Positions 39,270-48,226 of a DNA stretch of 64,000 nucleotides are shown here, piece after piece. Every line of letters starts with the position of its first letter. The stretch's first letter is position 1. Below the pieces are notes generated by a model that was not told the DNA's origin, did not search any database, and saw nothing but the letters and a program-made list of their open reading frames with translations. The DNA comes from Strigamia acuminata (lineage: Eukaryota; Arthropoda; Chilopoda; Geophilomorpha; Linotaeniidae), in the NCBI GenBank assembly GCA_949358305.1, contig OX442317.1, forward strand, positions 14,140,491 to 14,204,490. The letters are read 5' to 3'. Both the position numbers and the translations under genes were made by a program.

Positions 39270-40322
39270 ATAATCGAAGAAACGTTCAACCGCACGCTTC
39301 ATCCGGGTCTCAACGACTGAAAATGGCCGACCTCATGCAACGCCTTCGCTCCCGATCGCCTTTTGCTGCGGATTACTTCTCTCCCGCGATCCCATGAATT
39401 ACCGCTCAGGTAAGTAAGCACATATGTATTTCCTTCCAACATATTGCTTGTGTCTTTGAGCTTAACGAGCGTTTCCTTGGGCCATTTCAGCGTCCATCAC
39501 CCGAACCAAGCCGTACGATTTCCGTCTCCTCGACTTTGCAACCTCGTGAGATGTTCTTCACCGATATAACTATAAGGTACATAAATATTTGAATGAATAA
39601 CAAGTGTAAATAAAACTTAATATCTATTTACAGCCTCGTGCAACTCCCGAACCGAATTGCATCCGGATTCAGCCAAACTTAAGGTAAATAATTTCACGAG
39701 TATAAAGTCAAACATAAATTTAACAAGTAACGCAATTATATCTAACTTATACATTCTTTATTTACAGTCATTCCCTCATATGAAGCAGGCCGGTGACTCC
39801 TGCCCCATTCCTCCGGATTTCGTAAACTTAAGGTGAGCAAATAATCGGTTATAAATTAAAACATAACTTAACATTTCATGTAAACATATTTAACCAAACC
39901 AAACATCCGTTTTAATTTAAACCTTCTCTCATTTACAGTTATTCCCACATTTGAGGCAGATTCGTGACTTCTACCCCAATCCAGCGAACCGTCTTTATTT
40001 ATCCGTAAGTGATAAAACAACGCGAATGAAAAACTGTAAACCTCGATTATAATTAACCCGTATTTTCCTTTCAGACATACTCGACTCCCGAGCTTGTATC
40101 ACGACCCGGGGAGTTCTTCACATTCAGATAAGTTATAGCAGTTAATTTCCGATCTGAACAATTATTTAAAAGCTCGAACTCCTTTTCAGAATCTTCTAGA
40201 ACTTCAATTTGATCGACAACCCGAGATTATGCCTATTCGACTTCAACTAAGTGACAACTGATTGTCTTCTGAAAGGTAAATAAATTTAGCTAATTTATTT
40301 CTTTCTTTCTTTTCTTTTTTAG
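39270..40322 (+). other. Chain of exon/intron-like cassettes on the plus strand of the LTR
   Basis: Consensus splice signals delimit a series read 5' to 3' on the plus strand. An acceptor ...TTAGCAG opens segment 1 (39270-39409). Introns: 39410-39490 (GTAAGT...TTTCAG), 39577-39633 (GTACAT...TTACAG), 39684-39767 (GTAAAT...TTACAG), 39833-39938 (GTGAGC...TTACAG), 40005-40074 (GTAAGT...TTTCAG), 40276-40322 (GTAAAT...TTTTAG). One further segment, 40128-40189, ends CTTTTCAG but begins ATAAGT where a GT would be expected. Exon-like segments are 50-140 bp; 39768-39832 and 39939-40004 are clearly homologous (around 70% by eye), and 39634-39683 shares their TCCGGATT...AAACTTAAG ending. Spliced reading frames do not stay open, so the product would be mostly non-coding. 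The run is antisense to the inferred retroelement. Splicing is predicted, not shown. Confidence 0.6.
39323..39397 (+). CDS. Candidate 24-codon small ORF in the first exon-like segment
   Basis: The ATG follows CTGAAA and the frame encodes MADLMQRLRSRSPFAADYFS plus four residues before TGA, entirely inside exon-like segment 1. It is present in the other LTR (47138-47212) and in insertion 3 (62391-62465). There, three substitutions occur, two of them synonymous and one Leu to Arg. That is too few to prove selection. No family is recognised. It could be an upstream ORF of the predicted spliced RNA or a chance frame in a GC-richer stretch. Confidence 0.25.
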   Translation: MADLMQRLRSRSPFAADYFSPAIP

Positions 40323-40411
40323 TGAAAAGTTCGGACTTATTTCAACTTTCACCATCTTTTCTTTCCTTTATATTTTGAGAAGCATTTCCTGTTTCGAACT
40401 GATTCGCAACA

Positions 40412-40423
40412 GCGCTCCCGCCG
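40412..40423 (-). other. Polypurine-tract-like sequence next to left LTR
   Basis: On the minus strand this reads CGGCGGGAGCGC, immediately before the LTR start TGTTGC. A purine-rich run beside the 3' LTR is where plus-strand DNA priming occurs in LTR elements. It is interrupted by C at three places, so support is moderate. The same bases follow the LTR of insertion 3 at 63481. Confidence 0.4.
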
Positions 40424-40520
40424 AAACAAAAGGAACAGCAAAGCATCATGTCTAAAACTATACTGTACAATAGTTTTTTTTCCATTTACACCTAAAGAAC
40501 TGTATTTTATTTTTGTGGGA

Positions 40521-40526
40521 AATAAA
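40521..40526 (+). terminator. Polyadenylation signal AATAAA downstream of the exon chain
   Basis: It lies 198 bp after the last intron-like acceptor at 40322, in the same direction, just outside the LTR. The right-hand LTR has no equivalent because satellite follows it directly. The same signal is at 63590-63595 in insertion 3. Confidence 0.4.
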
Positions 40527-41109
40527 ATTTCTTCCTTTTTCTGAATCTCAAAAATGTCTTGGATTTCTTGCCTTTCTCAAATGCAATTTCTCTCCTTCAC
40601 ATTTTTCTTTTGACTCGACTAACTCTTTGAATCTGATACCCAGGGACGAATAACGACCGTATTCCTCGATTTTCGACAACCCACGCGGATATCCTCTTCG
40701 TCATGGCATGGATCAAGAGAACTTCAAAGCTAAGTAAAATTCAATTTAACCTTTCATTAAATTGACAAAACAATTTCTTTATCCACTGGTGGAATTTTAG
40801 CTTTTCCCTTAAGTCCAGAATTTTTTTCCAATTATGGAAACTCTAACCTTAAATGACACATTGTCATTTCTCAAATGAATCAGATCTCGATATTAATTAT
40901 TTCCTTTAACTTAAAAACCTCTCAGGTAATTTAATACGGAAATCTAGCTGTTAAAAATGTCTCGTCACATTTTCTTCTATCTGATTCGATTTTAAATAAT
41001 AAGGGGAGTTTTAATCAACGTGTGTTACCCTTAATTATTTTTCAGTTTGGAATTTTTGGGTGAATAACAGCCTGAACCGTGTATTTCAAATTCCCACTCT
41101 TTACTTATG

Positions 41110-41445
41110 CTAGGTGTCAAAAAACCATATTTTTGAACTTGGACCTTTTATCCTTTGAAACAAATACTGATAACTTTTTTACCAGATCTGAACTCAACTA
41201 CTTCTAAAAGCTAGGTGTCGGAACTCATGTCCGAACTTGGACCTTTTCTACTCTAATGACTAGGCGTCGGCTTTCTTGGCCGAACTTGGACCTTTCTACT
41301 CTAATGACTAGGCGTCGGCTTTCTTGTCCGAACTTGGACCTTTGCTAAATCTTTCAGACAACCCCTGGTAGCTATGGACCAGATTAGGGCTCAATTACTT
41401 CTGAAAGCTAGGTGTCGGTACTCTTAGACCGAGCTTGGACCTTCT
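41110..41445. repeat. Degenerate 50/100 bp tandem repeat
   Basis: The word CTAGGTGTC or CTAGGCGTCGG starts at 41110, 41211, 41260, 41308 and 41408, at spacings of 101, 49, 48 and 100 bp. Each is followed by a variable short stretch and then GAACTTGGACCTT or a close variant. Within units, TCGG and CCGA can pair as a small hairpin stem. The 100 bp spacings include a spacer with CCAGAT...CTCAA.TACTTCT. No function recognised. Confidence 0.8.
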
Positions 41446-41549
41446 CTAATTCACGAGGAATGAAAAAATGCAGTGACTCGAATCCAAATATTCGACCTGC
41501 AGATGAATTTCAAGTATTCAAACCCACTATACGATCACAGCCTCAATTC

Positions 41550-41715
41550 CGTGCTTCCGGAGAGCTTCCGTGAAAGCAATTGGAAACAATCTTGTTGCAC
41601 CTGTTGACCAGGGTTCGAGTTCATGCCAATTTTTTGTCTTTTCCGGTGAATATCTACTAAGGGTGTTATTTCCTCTCAAATGACTATGTGACTCTCTCTC
41701 TCTTATCTGACCATA
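41550..41715 (+). mobile_element. Possible tRNA-derived SINE relic
   Basis: GGTTCGAGTTC at 41612-41622 matches the RNA polymerase III B-box GGTTCGANTCC with one mismatch. About 35 bp upstream, AAGCAATTGGAAAC (near 41574-41587) resembles a tRNA D-arm/A-box with a two-base gap. Spacing suits a tRNA-like head. The following ~80 bp, ending in a CT run near 41691-41703, could be the body. No flanking duplication was found. A 63-codon minus-strand open frame across it is probably fortuitous. Confidence 0.35.
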
Positions 41716-42583
41716 CAAAATGTCTATTGGAAAATTGGAAAGTTAGTCATAAGTACTATAGCAAGTCTCCTTATGTTAACCAAATTTCCCTCTTTGTTTT
41801 ATTGATTGATTCCTTGTGAATCTTTCAAACTACTGTATGATTGTATTTTTTAGGCTCTTCTCTCACTTCACTCTACCCAATGTCCTATAAAGGTTGACTT
41901 TCCCCTCCTCTCAGGAGGTCTTCCCGGCAAACAGAAAAGGAAGTGAAGAAACCTGAATCTCAAACAATCTGTATGTTATGACATCAGCTGAGTTAAAAAA
42001 AAGGAAACTGATTTACCTAATTCTTAATTAACACCTATATCAGCCTTTGTGAAGTTACAAAGAAAATGGACAATTAACCACCTTTCTTATATCTCTTCGC
42101 CTTTGCTAAGTTAATAGGGTGTTACTGAACAGAAACCGCGCAGATTTCTGCACTCTAATCATTATTCAAGAAAGTGAAGGATTAAAAGTCACGGAAAAGA
42201 TTCTCCTGTTCTTTGTATCTGGACAGCTATTATTTGAGACCTGTACACTGTTTTATCATGACAGATAGTCAAACAAAACTGACTGTGTTTCAACCGTCTG
42301 CGAATTGAGCATGAAATCTCACAATTATCCTTGTGATAACTGAGAAGATTTCCTAAGTGTCAAACCTACAATTGATGATTGCATCAGTGAAGTTGATCAG
42401 CAACAGAGCAGTTGTTTTTCTGACAAAGAGCCTGCCATTGTCCGTGGTAAGAGGTGAAATAGATGCAATTCTAACTTAACTCAAGACTATTGAAGTTAAC
42501 TGCATGTTATTTTCTTATTCAAGTTATTGAGTGTTATGGGTAGACATTATTTGACTGTAAGAGTTAAGTGTTTAGTTTATTGA

Positions 42584-42748
42584 AAAGATGTCGACAAATG
42601 GGATTACTTTGAACGAGATCCCCATTATCTTGGAAAGCAAAATTCATTCGACCAAGATCGACCTCATCTATATGTGGAAAATCCTAGCTTTTACCTTCCT
42701 AAGAAAAAGACCTGGACAAGAGTATTCCTCCTCGACAATCTATCTTAA
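42584..42748 (+). pseudogene. Possible decayed coding fragment, 54 codons without ATG
   Basis: Between an in-frame TGA and TAA the frame encodes a charged, aromatic-rich peptide including WDYFERDPHYLG and YVENPSFYLPKKKTWTRVF, which looks more protein-like than the overlapping ATG-started frame at 42588-42773. Upstream bases TTTATTGAAAAG could serve as an acceptor. It is not recognised as any retroviral or host domain. Chance remains quite possible at this length. Confidence 0.2.
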
Positions 42749-42992
42749 AATTGATTGTTTTAGCCAAATTTGATTTATTCCTCCCTCAATTCAAACTAAA
42801 TTGTATGAGCTGTAATATTTTGAGCAATGGTGTTATGAAACGTTGTACTCCGAATCCTAGTGTATATATTGCAAGGAAACTCACTTAAAATTCATCTAAC
42901 TTTCATCTATCATCTGAGATGGTTCTATTAATTGCTAGAATTCTAATTTTCTACTTTATGCTAAAAGACCGATTCAGAACAAATTTTTCTCT

Positions 42993-43163
42993 ATGAAAAC
43001 CAGGTGGACCTGTCAAACTCCATTCCCCCATTTCGCCTTTGCTAGTAGCGCTCCTAAGAGAAACTGGCTCATTCGACAGAGAATAATCTTGATTAGCAAG
43101 ACCAACGGCTCTCCCAAGTCCAAACCTCTAGATCCCAAGTTTCCTAGCCCCAAACTATCATAA
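42993..43163 (+). CDS. Hypothetical 56-aa open frame
   Basis: Starts MKTRWTC and ends FPSPKLS; Lys/Pro/Ser-rich in the last third with a short hydrophobic IILI segment mid-way. The frame is open for about 18 codons before the ATG. It resembles no family known to me and has no clear start signal. It could belong with the fragment at 42584-42748 or be chance. Confidence 0.15.
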   Translation: MKTRWTCQTPFPHFAFASSAPKRNWLIRQRIILISKTNGSPKSKPLDPKFPSPKLS

Positions 43164-45864
43164 TCTGAGAGAGGCGAACGCATTCGGACCTCCCGTCCTG
43201 TCTGTGATCCTTTGATACACAGCGCTTGACTGCCAAGATATATAGAAGTTAAGTGACTATAGAAGTGGAATTAATTAGAAACGATCTTATATCCGAACCG
43301 AGTAGGTTCCTTTGGATATTTTAGACTGCTTAACTAAAAAAAACCGTATATTATCTGAGATTTACCAAAAAAGGAGATTACCTATCGCCCCAACTCTCGT
43401 CCCTCAAATATTCATTCAAAAAATTTCTGCAGTATTCTGACCTAAGTTTAAAGCTTCTTGTTGGATATTATTTCTGTTTCTGATATCACAATCCATTACT
43501 TTCGGAAAAGTAGTTGTGAAATCAACGGATGTTCTGCTGTCCTCTATGGCTGCCAATGCTTTTGCCCTTAGAGTAAAATCCGTTCAAACATCTATGTAGT
43601 GTTGGCTTGTAGAAGCAACTAGTAGTTAGAAGATTAAGAACTAGCAATCATCCTTGTAAGTGTAGCTTATGAAAGAGAGTATTTAGTATTTTAAGTATGA
43701 AGACTTGTATGTGTTTGCTGATATAGCTCTTTGTACCTGACCTATAGATACTAGCTATCTGTCAACCTTTGCAACCCAAATGCAATTGGTACATGATTCG
43801 AGCACTCAATTGTCATCCACCATTCTGCTTGTCTCAAAAACATGAGCGTTGTCTAAACATCACAAGATAAGTTGAATGAGATGATGGGATTACTAATCTA
43901 ATGATAGAGCAAAACCAATTGGAGGAACATCACGAAAAAGCTAAGATGGGAGATTATCTATTCTATATGTGTGTGTGTGACTGAGCACCTGTTATGTATT
44001 TTTTTCTATTGAGCTAGTAAGTAATGATATCTGAAGAACACTTCCTTTCAGGAACGTGAACTTCCTGAGCTGGTCTATTTTTTTCAACTCTAAAAGTTGA
44101 TCAAAAAAAAATTCTTTATGTGTAGCAATTTTCTGTAGAGAGAGTCACGATAGTGCATGCTTCTTTGTTTCAAAAACTACTCATCTTGTTGTTTTTTCTC
44201 AAACATGTGCTTTTTTAACTTAATCACTGAAATTAACCTCTTGTTAAATTTCCTTTTGAAAAAGCTCTTGCCTCTGAATGGATTCCTTCAAGAAAGTGAA
44301 TCTTCTTCTTCTATTTTCTACAGCTAAATGGAATTCGATATTCCCTAAAAAGACTAAGTTCTTTTTCTCTATTCTGTAGAAGGTGGGTGTATATGCAGCT
44401 GGTTAAACAGGATAACCGTGCACTTCTCTTACTTCCCTCAAATGGAAGCTGTAACATTTAATTATTTTCTGAAAAACAATTAACTAACTGGGATGTGAAC
44501 TGTCCTCTATAACTGTGTGATTGGCCGACTGACAGATCAAAGTCGGGAAAAATCTAATATAATCTCGGAATCGTTCACGAAAGCGCTCAGATTATAAAGA
44601 AAATTCTGTTAATTCTTTAATTAACCCCATCCTTTCTTGACGGAACGAATTGACTAACTCTTTAATAAATCTAAATCGAAGGTAAGAAAACTTTTCGAGA
44701 CGAATGACGTATCAAATTCCAAACAAACTCGACTAAACGAACGGGTAGCTAATCCTCCGGATAATCTTGAAGCAAAGAATTATGTCCTTAATCATCTTAA
44801 AGTCAACTAAATTAAAGTGTCGTCTGCATTCCTCGAATAATTGCGTCCAAAAATCAAGAAACCTCGCATAAAAAGAAACCGAAATATCGTCGAATCGTAA
44901 AATCGAATTGAACTAACCACGAGAATCGATGACTTGTTACGAGTTAACACTCCTTCTCAAAAGAATATCTCGAGTAAACAAAAACCTCCATGCTTTTTCT
45001 AGCAAGAAACGATCTATTTATTCTCTAAACTCGATCCTCACTTTCTAACTATTCATTGATTTCCTTAAGCTGAAATCCTCTTGGTGTATCACTATTCAAG
45101 CAATAGTCTTAGATACAGCCAGTTAAAATTCAAAAAGAATTTCCTTCTCTTTCGATCACGGGGAGCTGATCGATTAAAACTCGTATACTTCATTAAAACT
45201 CTCTTAAGTTTTCTTGATGTGCCCCGTAAATTAATTCGTTATTTTCTAAAAAAAAAATAAGAATAATTTTCCTCGATGTTAAAAGAATATGGAATTCCGA
45301 AACTCGAAACCAAAACACGAAATCCTAAACTCAACTCGATCTATTCAAGGCCACTGTTGACCTTTGCTTTAAGAAAAGAATTCCCCGAATAAGACTGGCG
45401 ACCCAATCCATTAATAGCAGCGGTCTTCCCTCAAAGATTCATTTAATTTAAGAAACTAATCCCCACGATAACTTCTCCTTACGACTTCGCACTGAATCTT
45501 ATTTTGCAAAATCAAAAAAAACCCTTTTTTACAAAGCAACTTGCGATCCATTCTCTCTCTGCAACTACCGGGGGGTAGAGAAAGCCACACTTAGCCTAAC
45601 TTAAAGCTATCTTAAAGCAAAAACCAAATCATGACAAACTCTGTTAAATTTCTCAAACTTAAACGAAAACTCTTTATGCTAAAAAACATGCTAAAAGTTG
45701 TTCACCAACCTTGTATTCATTCAGTGAATCCATCTCTCGTAACCGGTGGTTGAATCCAAAAACTTACAGACTAACAGAAAAATCAAAAACTTAAAACTAT
45801 TGCATAACTGAACACAAAATTCAATATAACACAAAAACAAGTCAAAAAGTCTTGATCTTCTCAA

Positions 45865-46458
45865 TTAAGTCTCTTTGTAATGGATTCTCATCTCGATGCT
45901 CGCTTCGTCATCTGCTCCGTCTTGAACTGAGCTTTTTTCGCGTTGTCCCGACGTTCCAACACCATATCCGTATCTCCATTGCGTTGTGTCTTCGTATGTG
46001 GCCCCCTTTGCTGTAAACTTCTTAACGGTACATTCGAATGTTAGTTTAATCTTCAGGCCTAACGTCTTCCGATTAAGAGCGGCTATTTTCCACTTCACTA
46101 GGCGTGCAGCATGCTCAATCTTCAGCGCCTTTTCTCGATTAATTCTCTCATATTTTCTACGTCTTACCGCCAGCTTCTCAGCATTGCTCTCTTGGCGAAC
46201 AGTCGTCTTTGTTTCCACTTGAAACAATTCCTTTTGCTGTACGTCCGCCATTTCTATTTTCGAATCGTCTCCATTCGAATTAGGCCCACACTTCCCTGGC
46301 TCGCATCTTGGTCCACGGCACCACTTTTTCGTATCGCCTGTCGATTTCGACGCCAGCGATCCGAAGATAGGATTCGGGCACGGAGCATTTATTTGCCTTG
46401 TGCAAATCGCCCGATCTGAGTCGCATCGACTCTCGTCGTTATGCCTGGTCTTCAGCAT
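45865..46458 (-). CDS. Gag-position ORF of insertion 2 (unrecognised protein, 197 aa)
   Basis: The frame is open from an ATG at 46512 (215 aa), but the ATG at 46458 (197 aa) is preferred: in insertion 3 a two-base change in the A-run between these ATGs would break the longer form and leave the shorter. The N-terminal part is encoded in the LTR, the ORF crosses the LTR junction and primer-site-like sequence, and the rest lies in the interior. Visible features are a Cys-rich N-terminal third including WCRGPRCEPGKC, then a basic, probably helical stretch with AVRRRKYERINREKALKIEH, and an acidic tail. No CCHC zinc knuckle or protease motif is present, so a nucleocapsid domain is missing. By position it could be a short Gag-like protein; homology is not established. 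Two plus-strand frames overlap it and are taken as shadows. Confidence 0.5.
   Translation of the reverse strand: MLKTRHNDESRCDSDRAICTRQINAPCPNPIFGSLASKSTGDTKKWCRGPRCEPGKCGPNSNGDDSKIEMADVQQKELFQVETKTTVRQESNAEKLAVRRRKYERINREKALKIEHAARLVKWKIAALNRKTLGLKIKLTFECTVKKFTAKGATYEDTTQWRYGYGVGTSGQREKSSVQDGADDEASIEMRIHYKET
46310..46323 (-). other. Primer-binding-site-like sequence
   Basis: On the minus strand this reads TGGTGCCGTGGACC, one base after the LTR end. Primer sites complementary to a tRNA 3' end begin TGG in this position. The tRNA identity is not assigned. It sits inside the 197-215 aa ORF. Confidence 0.5.
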
Positions 46459-47084
46459 TTTTTTTGTTGTTTTGCAAGGAGATATGGAGAGAGAGAGGAG
46501 TTGACTATTCAACTTGATATTTTATTCGCAAGTGAGGAATTTAATCCTTTTAACAATGAGACGAAACGTGACACGAGATTGACAACAATTAAATATCAAG
46601 TGTCACAAAACAAGGGTTATGATTTTAAGCCTAACATTGCATAAATGTCTTAATTATACATTAGAAACTTCATTTATAGAAGGCATGAAGTTTCCCAATT
46701 AAATGTAACATGGTGGAAAATTGTCAGGCGCTTTTCTGGCCTAAAATCATCACTTTAACAAAAGTATGTAATTTAACATTGAAAATGATTGCACACAAAT
46801 AATCAAACTTAACTAAACTTCTCAGATCACGTAAAAGGTAGCAATCCGAGAGAAAACCATATTTTAAACTAACAAATAACAATTTGAGTTGTATAAACTT
46901 TAATAAAATACAACTCCTCCGAGTATGACGTCATTTGCGAGTATGAATGCTCCATCGCGTCTTGTCATCCCTCGCAAATCGTCTACTCTCACATCGAAAT
47001 TAAATCAGGAGTGAAAGTGATCAAATTACCTAAACTAATTCCTCTAATTATTCATGCAAACCTAATTTCTATTTACATTAGCAG

Positions 47085-48137
47085 ATAATCGAAGAAACGT
47101 TCAACCGCACGCTTCATCCGGGTCTCAACGACTGAAAATGGCCGACCTCATGCAACGCCTTCGCTCCCGATCGCCTTTTGCTGCGGATTACTTCTCTCCC
47201 GCGATCCCATGAATTACCGCTCAGGTAAGTAAGCACATATGTATTTCCTTCCAACATATTGCTTGTGTCTTTGAGCTTAACGAGCGTTTCCTTGGGCCAT
47301 TTCAGCGTCCATCACCCGAACCAAGCCGTACGATTTCCGTCTCCTCGACTTTGCAACCTCGTGAGATGTTCTTCACCGATATAACTATAAGGTACATAAA
47401 TATTTGAATGAATAACAAGTGTAAATAAAACTTAATATCTATTTACAGCCTCGTGCAACTCCCGAACCGAATTGCATCCGGATTCAGCCAAACTTAAGGT
47501 AAATAATTTCACGAGTATAAAGTCAAACATAAATTTAACAAGTAACGCAATTATATCTAACTTATACATTCTTTATTTACAGTCATTCCCTCATATGAAG
47601 CAGGCCGGTGACTCCTGCCCCATTCCTCCGGATTTCGTAAACTTAAGGTGAGCAAATAATCGGTTATAAATTAAAACATAACTTAACATTTCATGTAAAC
47701 ATATTTAACCAAACCAAACATCCGTTTTAATTTAAACCTTCTCTCATTTACAGTTATTCCCACATTTGAGGCAGATTCGTGACTTCTACCCCAATCCAGC
47801 GAACCGTCTTTATTTATCCGTAAGTGATAAAACAACGCGAATGAAAAACTGTAAACCTCGATTATAATTAACCCGTATTTTCCTTTCAGACATACTCGAC
47901 TCCCGAGCTTGTATCACGACCCGGGGAGTTCTTCACATTCAGATAAGTTATAGCAGTTAATTTCCGATCTGAACAATTATTTAAAAGCTCGAACTCCTTT
48001 TCAGAATCTTCTAGAACTTCAATTTGATCGACAACCCGAGATTATGCCTATTCGACTTCAACTAAGTGACAACTGATTGTCTTCTGAAAGGTAAATAAAT
48101 TTAGCTAATTTATTTCTTTCTTTCTTTTCTTTTTTAG
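47085..48137 (+). other. Exon/intron-like chain in right LTR
   Basis: Duplicate of the chain described at 39270-40322 with the same splice-like boundaries shifted by 7815. Introns fall at 47225-47305, 47392-47448, 47499-47582, 47648-47753, 47820-47889 and 48091-48137. A spliced RNA from this copy would have the satellite as its 3' end. Confidence 0.55.
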
Positions 48138-48180
48138 TGAAAAGTTCGGACTTATTTCAACTTTCACCATCTTTTCTTTC

Positions 48181-48187
48181 CTTTATA
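48181..48187 (-). promoter_or_regulatory. TATA-like sequence near the LTR start (element sense)
   Basis: TATAAAG on the minus strand, about 40 bp into the LTR from its TGTTGC end. If used, U3 would be very short and R-U5 would be about 1.8 kb. Weak evidence; AT-rich surroundings make chance likely. Confidence 0.25.
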
Positions 48188-48226
48188 TTTTGAGAAGCAT
48201 TTCCTGTTTCGAACTGATTCGCAACA

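Larger units (their letters stand above)
38511..40411 (-). repeat. LTR of insertion 2, left copy (3' LTR in element sense)
   Basis: It begins TTTTCGTATCGCC and ends GATTCGCAACA on the plus strand; on the minus strand it starts TGTTGC. Length is about 1901 bp. The plus strand contains a T-run and AG-rich tract near 38640-38685, the CRE palindrome at 39111 and a chain of intron-like segments from 39270 to 40322. In element sense, transcription from this copy would read leftward out into satellite block B. A minus-strand open frame corresponding to the gag-like start here runs into satellite and stops after a few codons. Confidence 0.9.
40412..46325. other. Interior of insertion 2: largely non-coding, AT-rich
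   Basis: Apart from the minus-strand ORF at its right end, the interior has only short open frames and many stops in all frames. It holds an AATAAA at 40521, an acceptor-like site near 40643 (GATACCCAG), a degenerate 50/100 bp tandem repeat (41110-41445), a tRNA-like SINE candidate (41550-41715), two short plus-strand open frames near 42.6 and 43.0 kb, and a small TG run near 43969. From 43200 to 45860 I see nothing further beyond AT-rich sequence with scattered TCGA and CTCGA words. No pol-type motif was recognised in any frame. Confidence 0.75.
38511..48226 (-). mobile_element. Insertion 2: complete 9.7 kb LTR retroelement, apparently non-autonomous
   Basis: Two direct terminal repeats of about 1901 bp (38511-40411 and 46326-48226, offset 7815) bound a 5.9 kb interior, and the whole is flanked by the 5 bp duplication GTCTT. 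Orientation is inferred as minus: in that sense the LTR begins TGTTGCGAATC, a TGG-starting primer-site-like sequence follows the right-hand LTR, and a purine-rich stretch precedes the left-hand one. A single sizeable ORF starts inside the LTR. No protease, reverse transcriptase, RNase H or integrase frame is visible in the interior, so it must depend on enzymes from elsewhere or has lost them. The LTRs end ...GAAAA in that sense, not the usual CA. I saw no differences between the LTRs, implying a recent insertion. Family (Gypsy or BEL/Pao) cannot be assigned. Confidence 0.85.
46326..48226 (-). repeat. LTR of insertion 2, right copy (5' LTR in element sense)
   Basis: Same sequence as 38511-40411 at a constant offset of 7815, with no difference noticed in the parts compared. 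In element sense it should hold the promoter and the start codon of the gag-position ORF. The plus-strand exon-like chain here runs 47085-48137 and leads straight into satellite block C without the AATAAA that follows the left copy. Confidence 0.92.

Noticed and set aside
41612-41622. Functional tRNA gene
   Set aside because: The D-arm is degenerate, one T-stem pair is mismatched, and no complete acceptor stem can be drawn.
41527-41718. 63-codon minus-strand ORF
   Set aside because: It coincides with the tRNA-like SINE candidate, and its ends have no start context or homologue.
43969-43979. TG microsatellite
   Set aside because: Only about five dinucleotides long; not informative.
45986-46419. 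Plus-strand ORFs of 78 and 102 codons
   Set aside because: They lie opposite the 197-215 aa ORF in a stop-poor stretch and are best treated as shadows.
38511-48226. Plus-strand orientation for the LTR element
   Set aside because: On the plus strand the LTR starts TTTTC and no TGG primer site follows the left LTR; the minus strand gives a TG start, a TGG site and a purine-rich stretch in the expected places.
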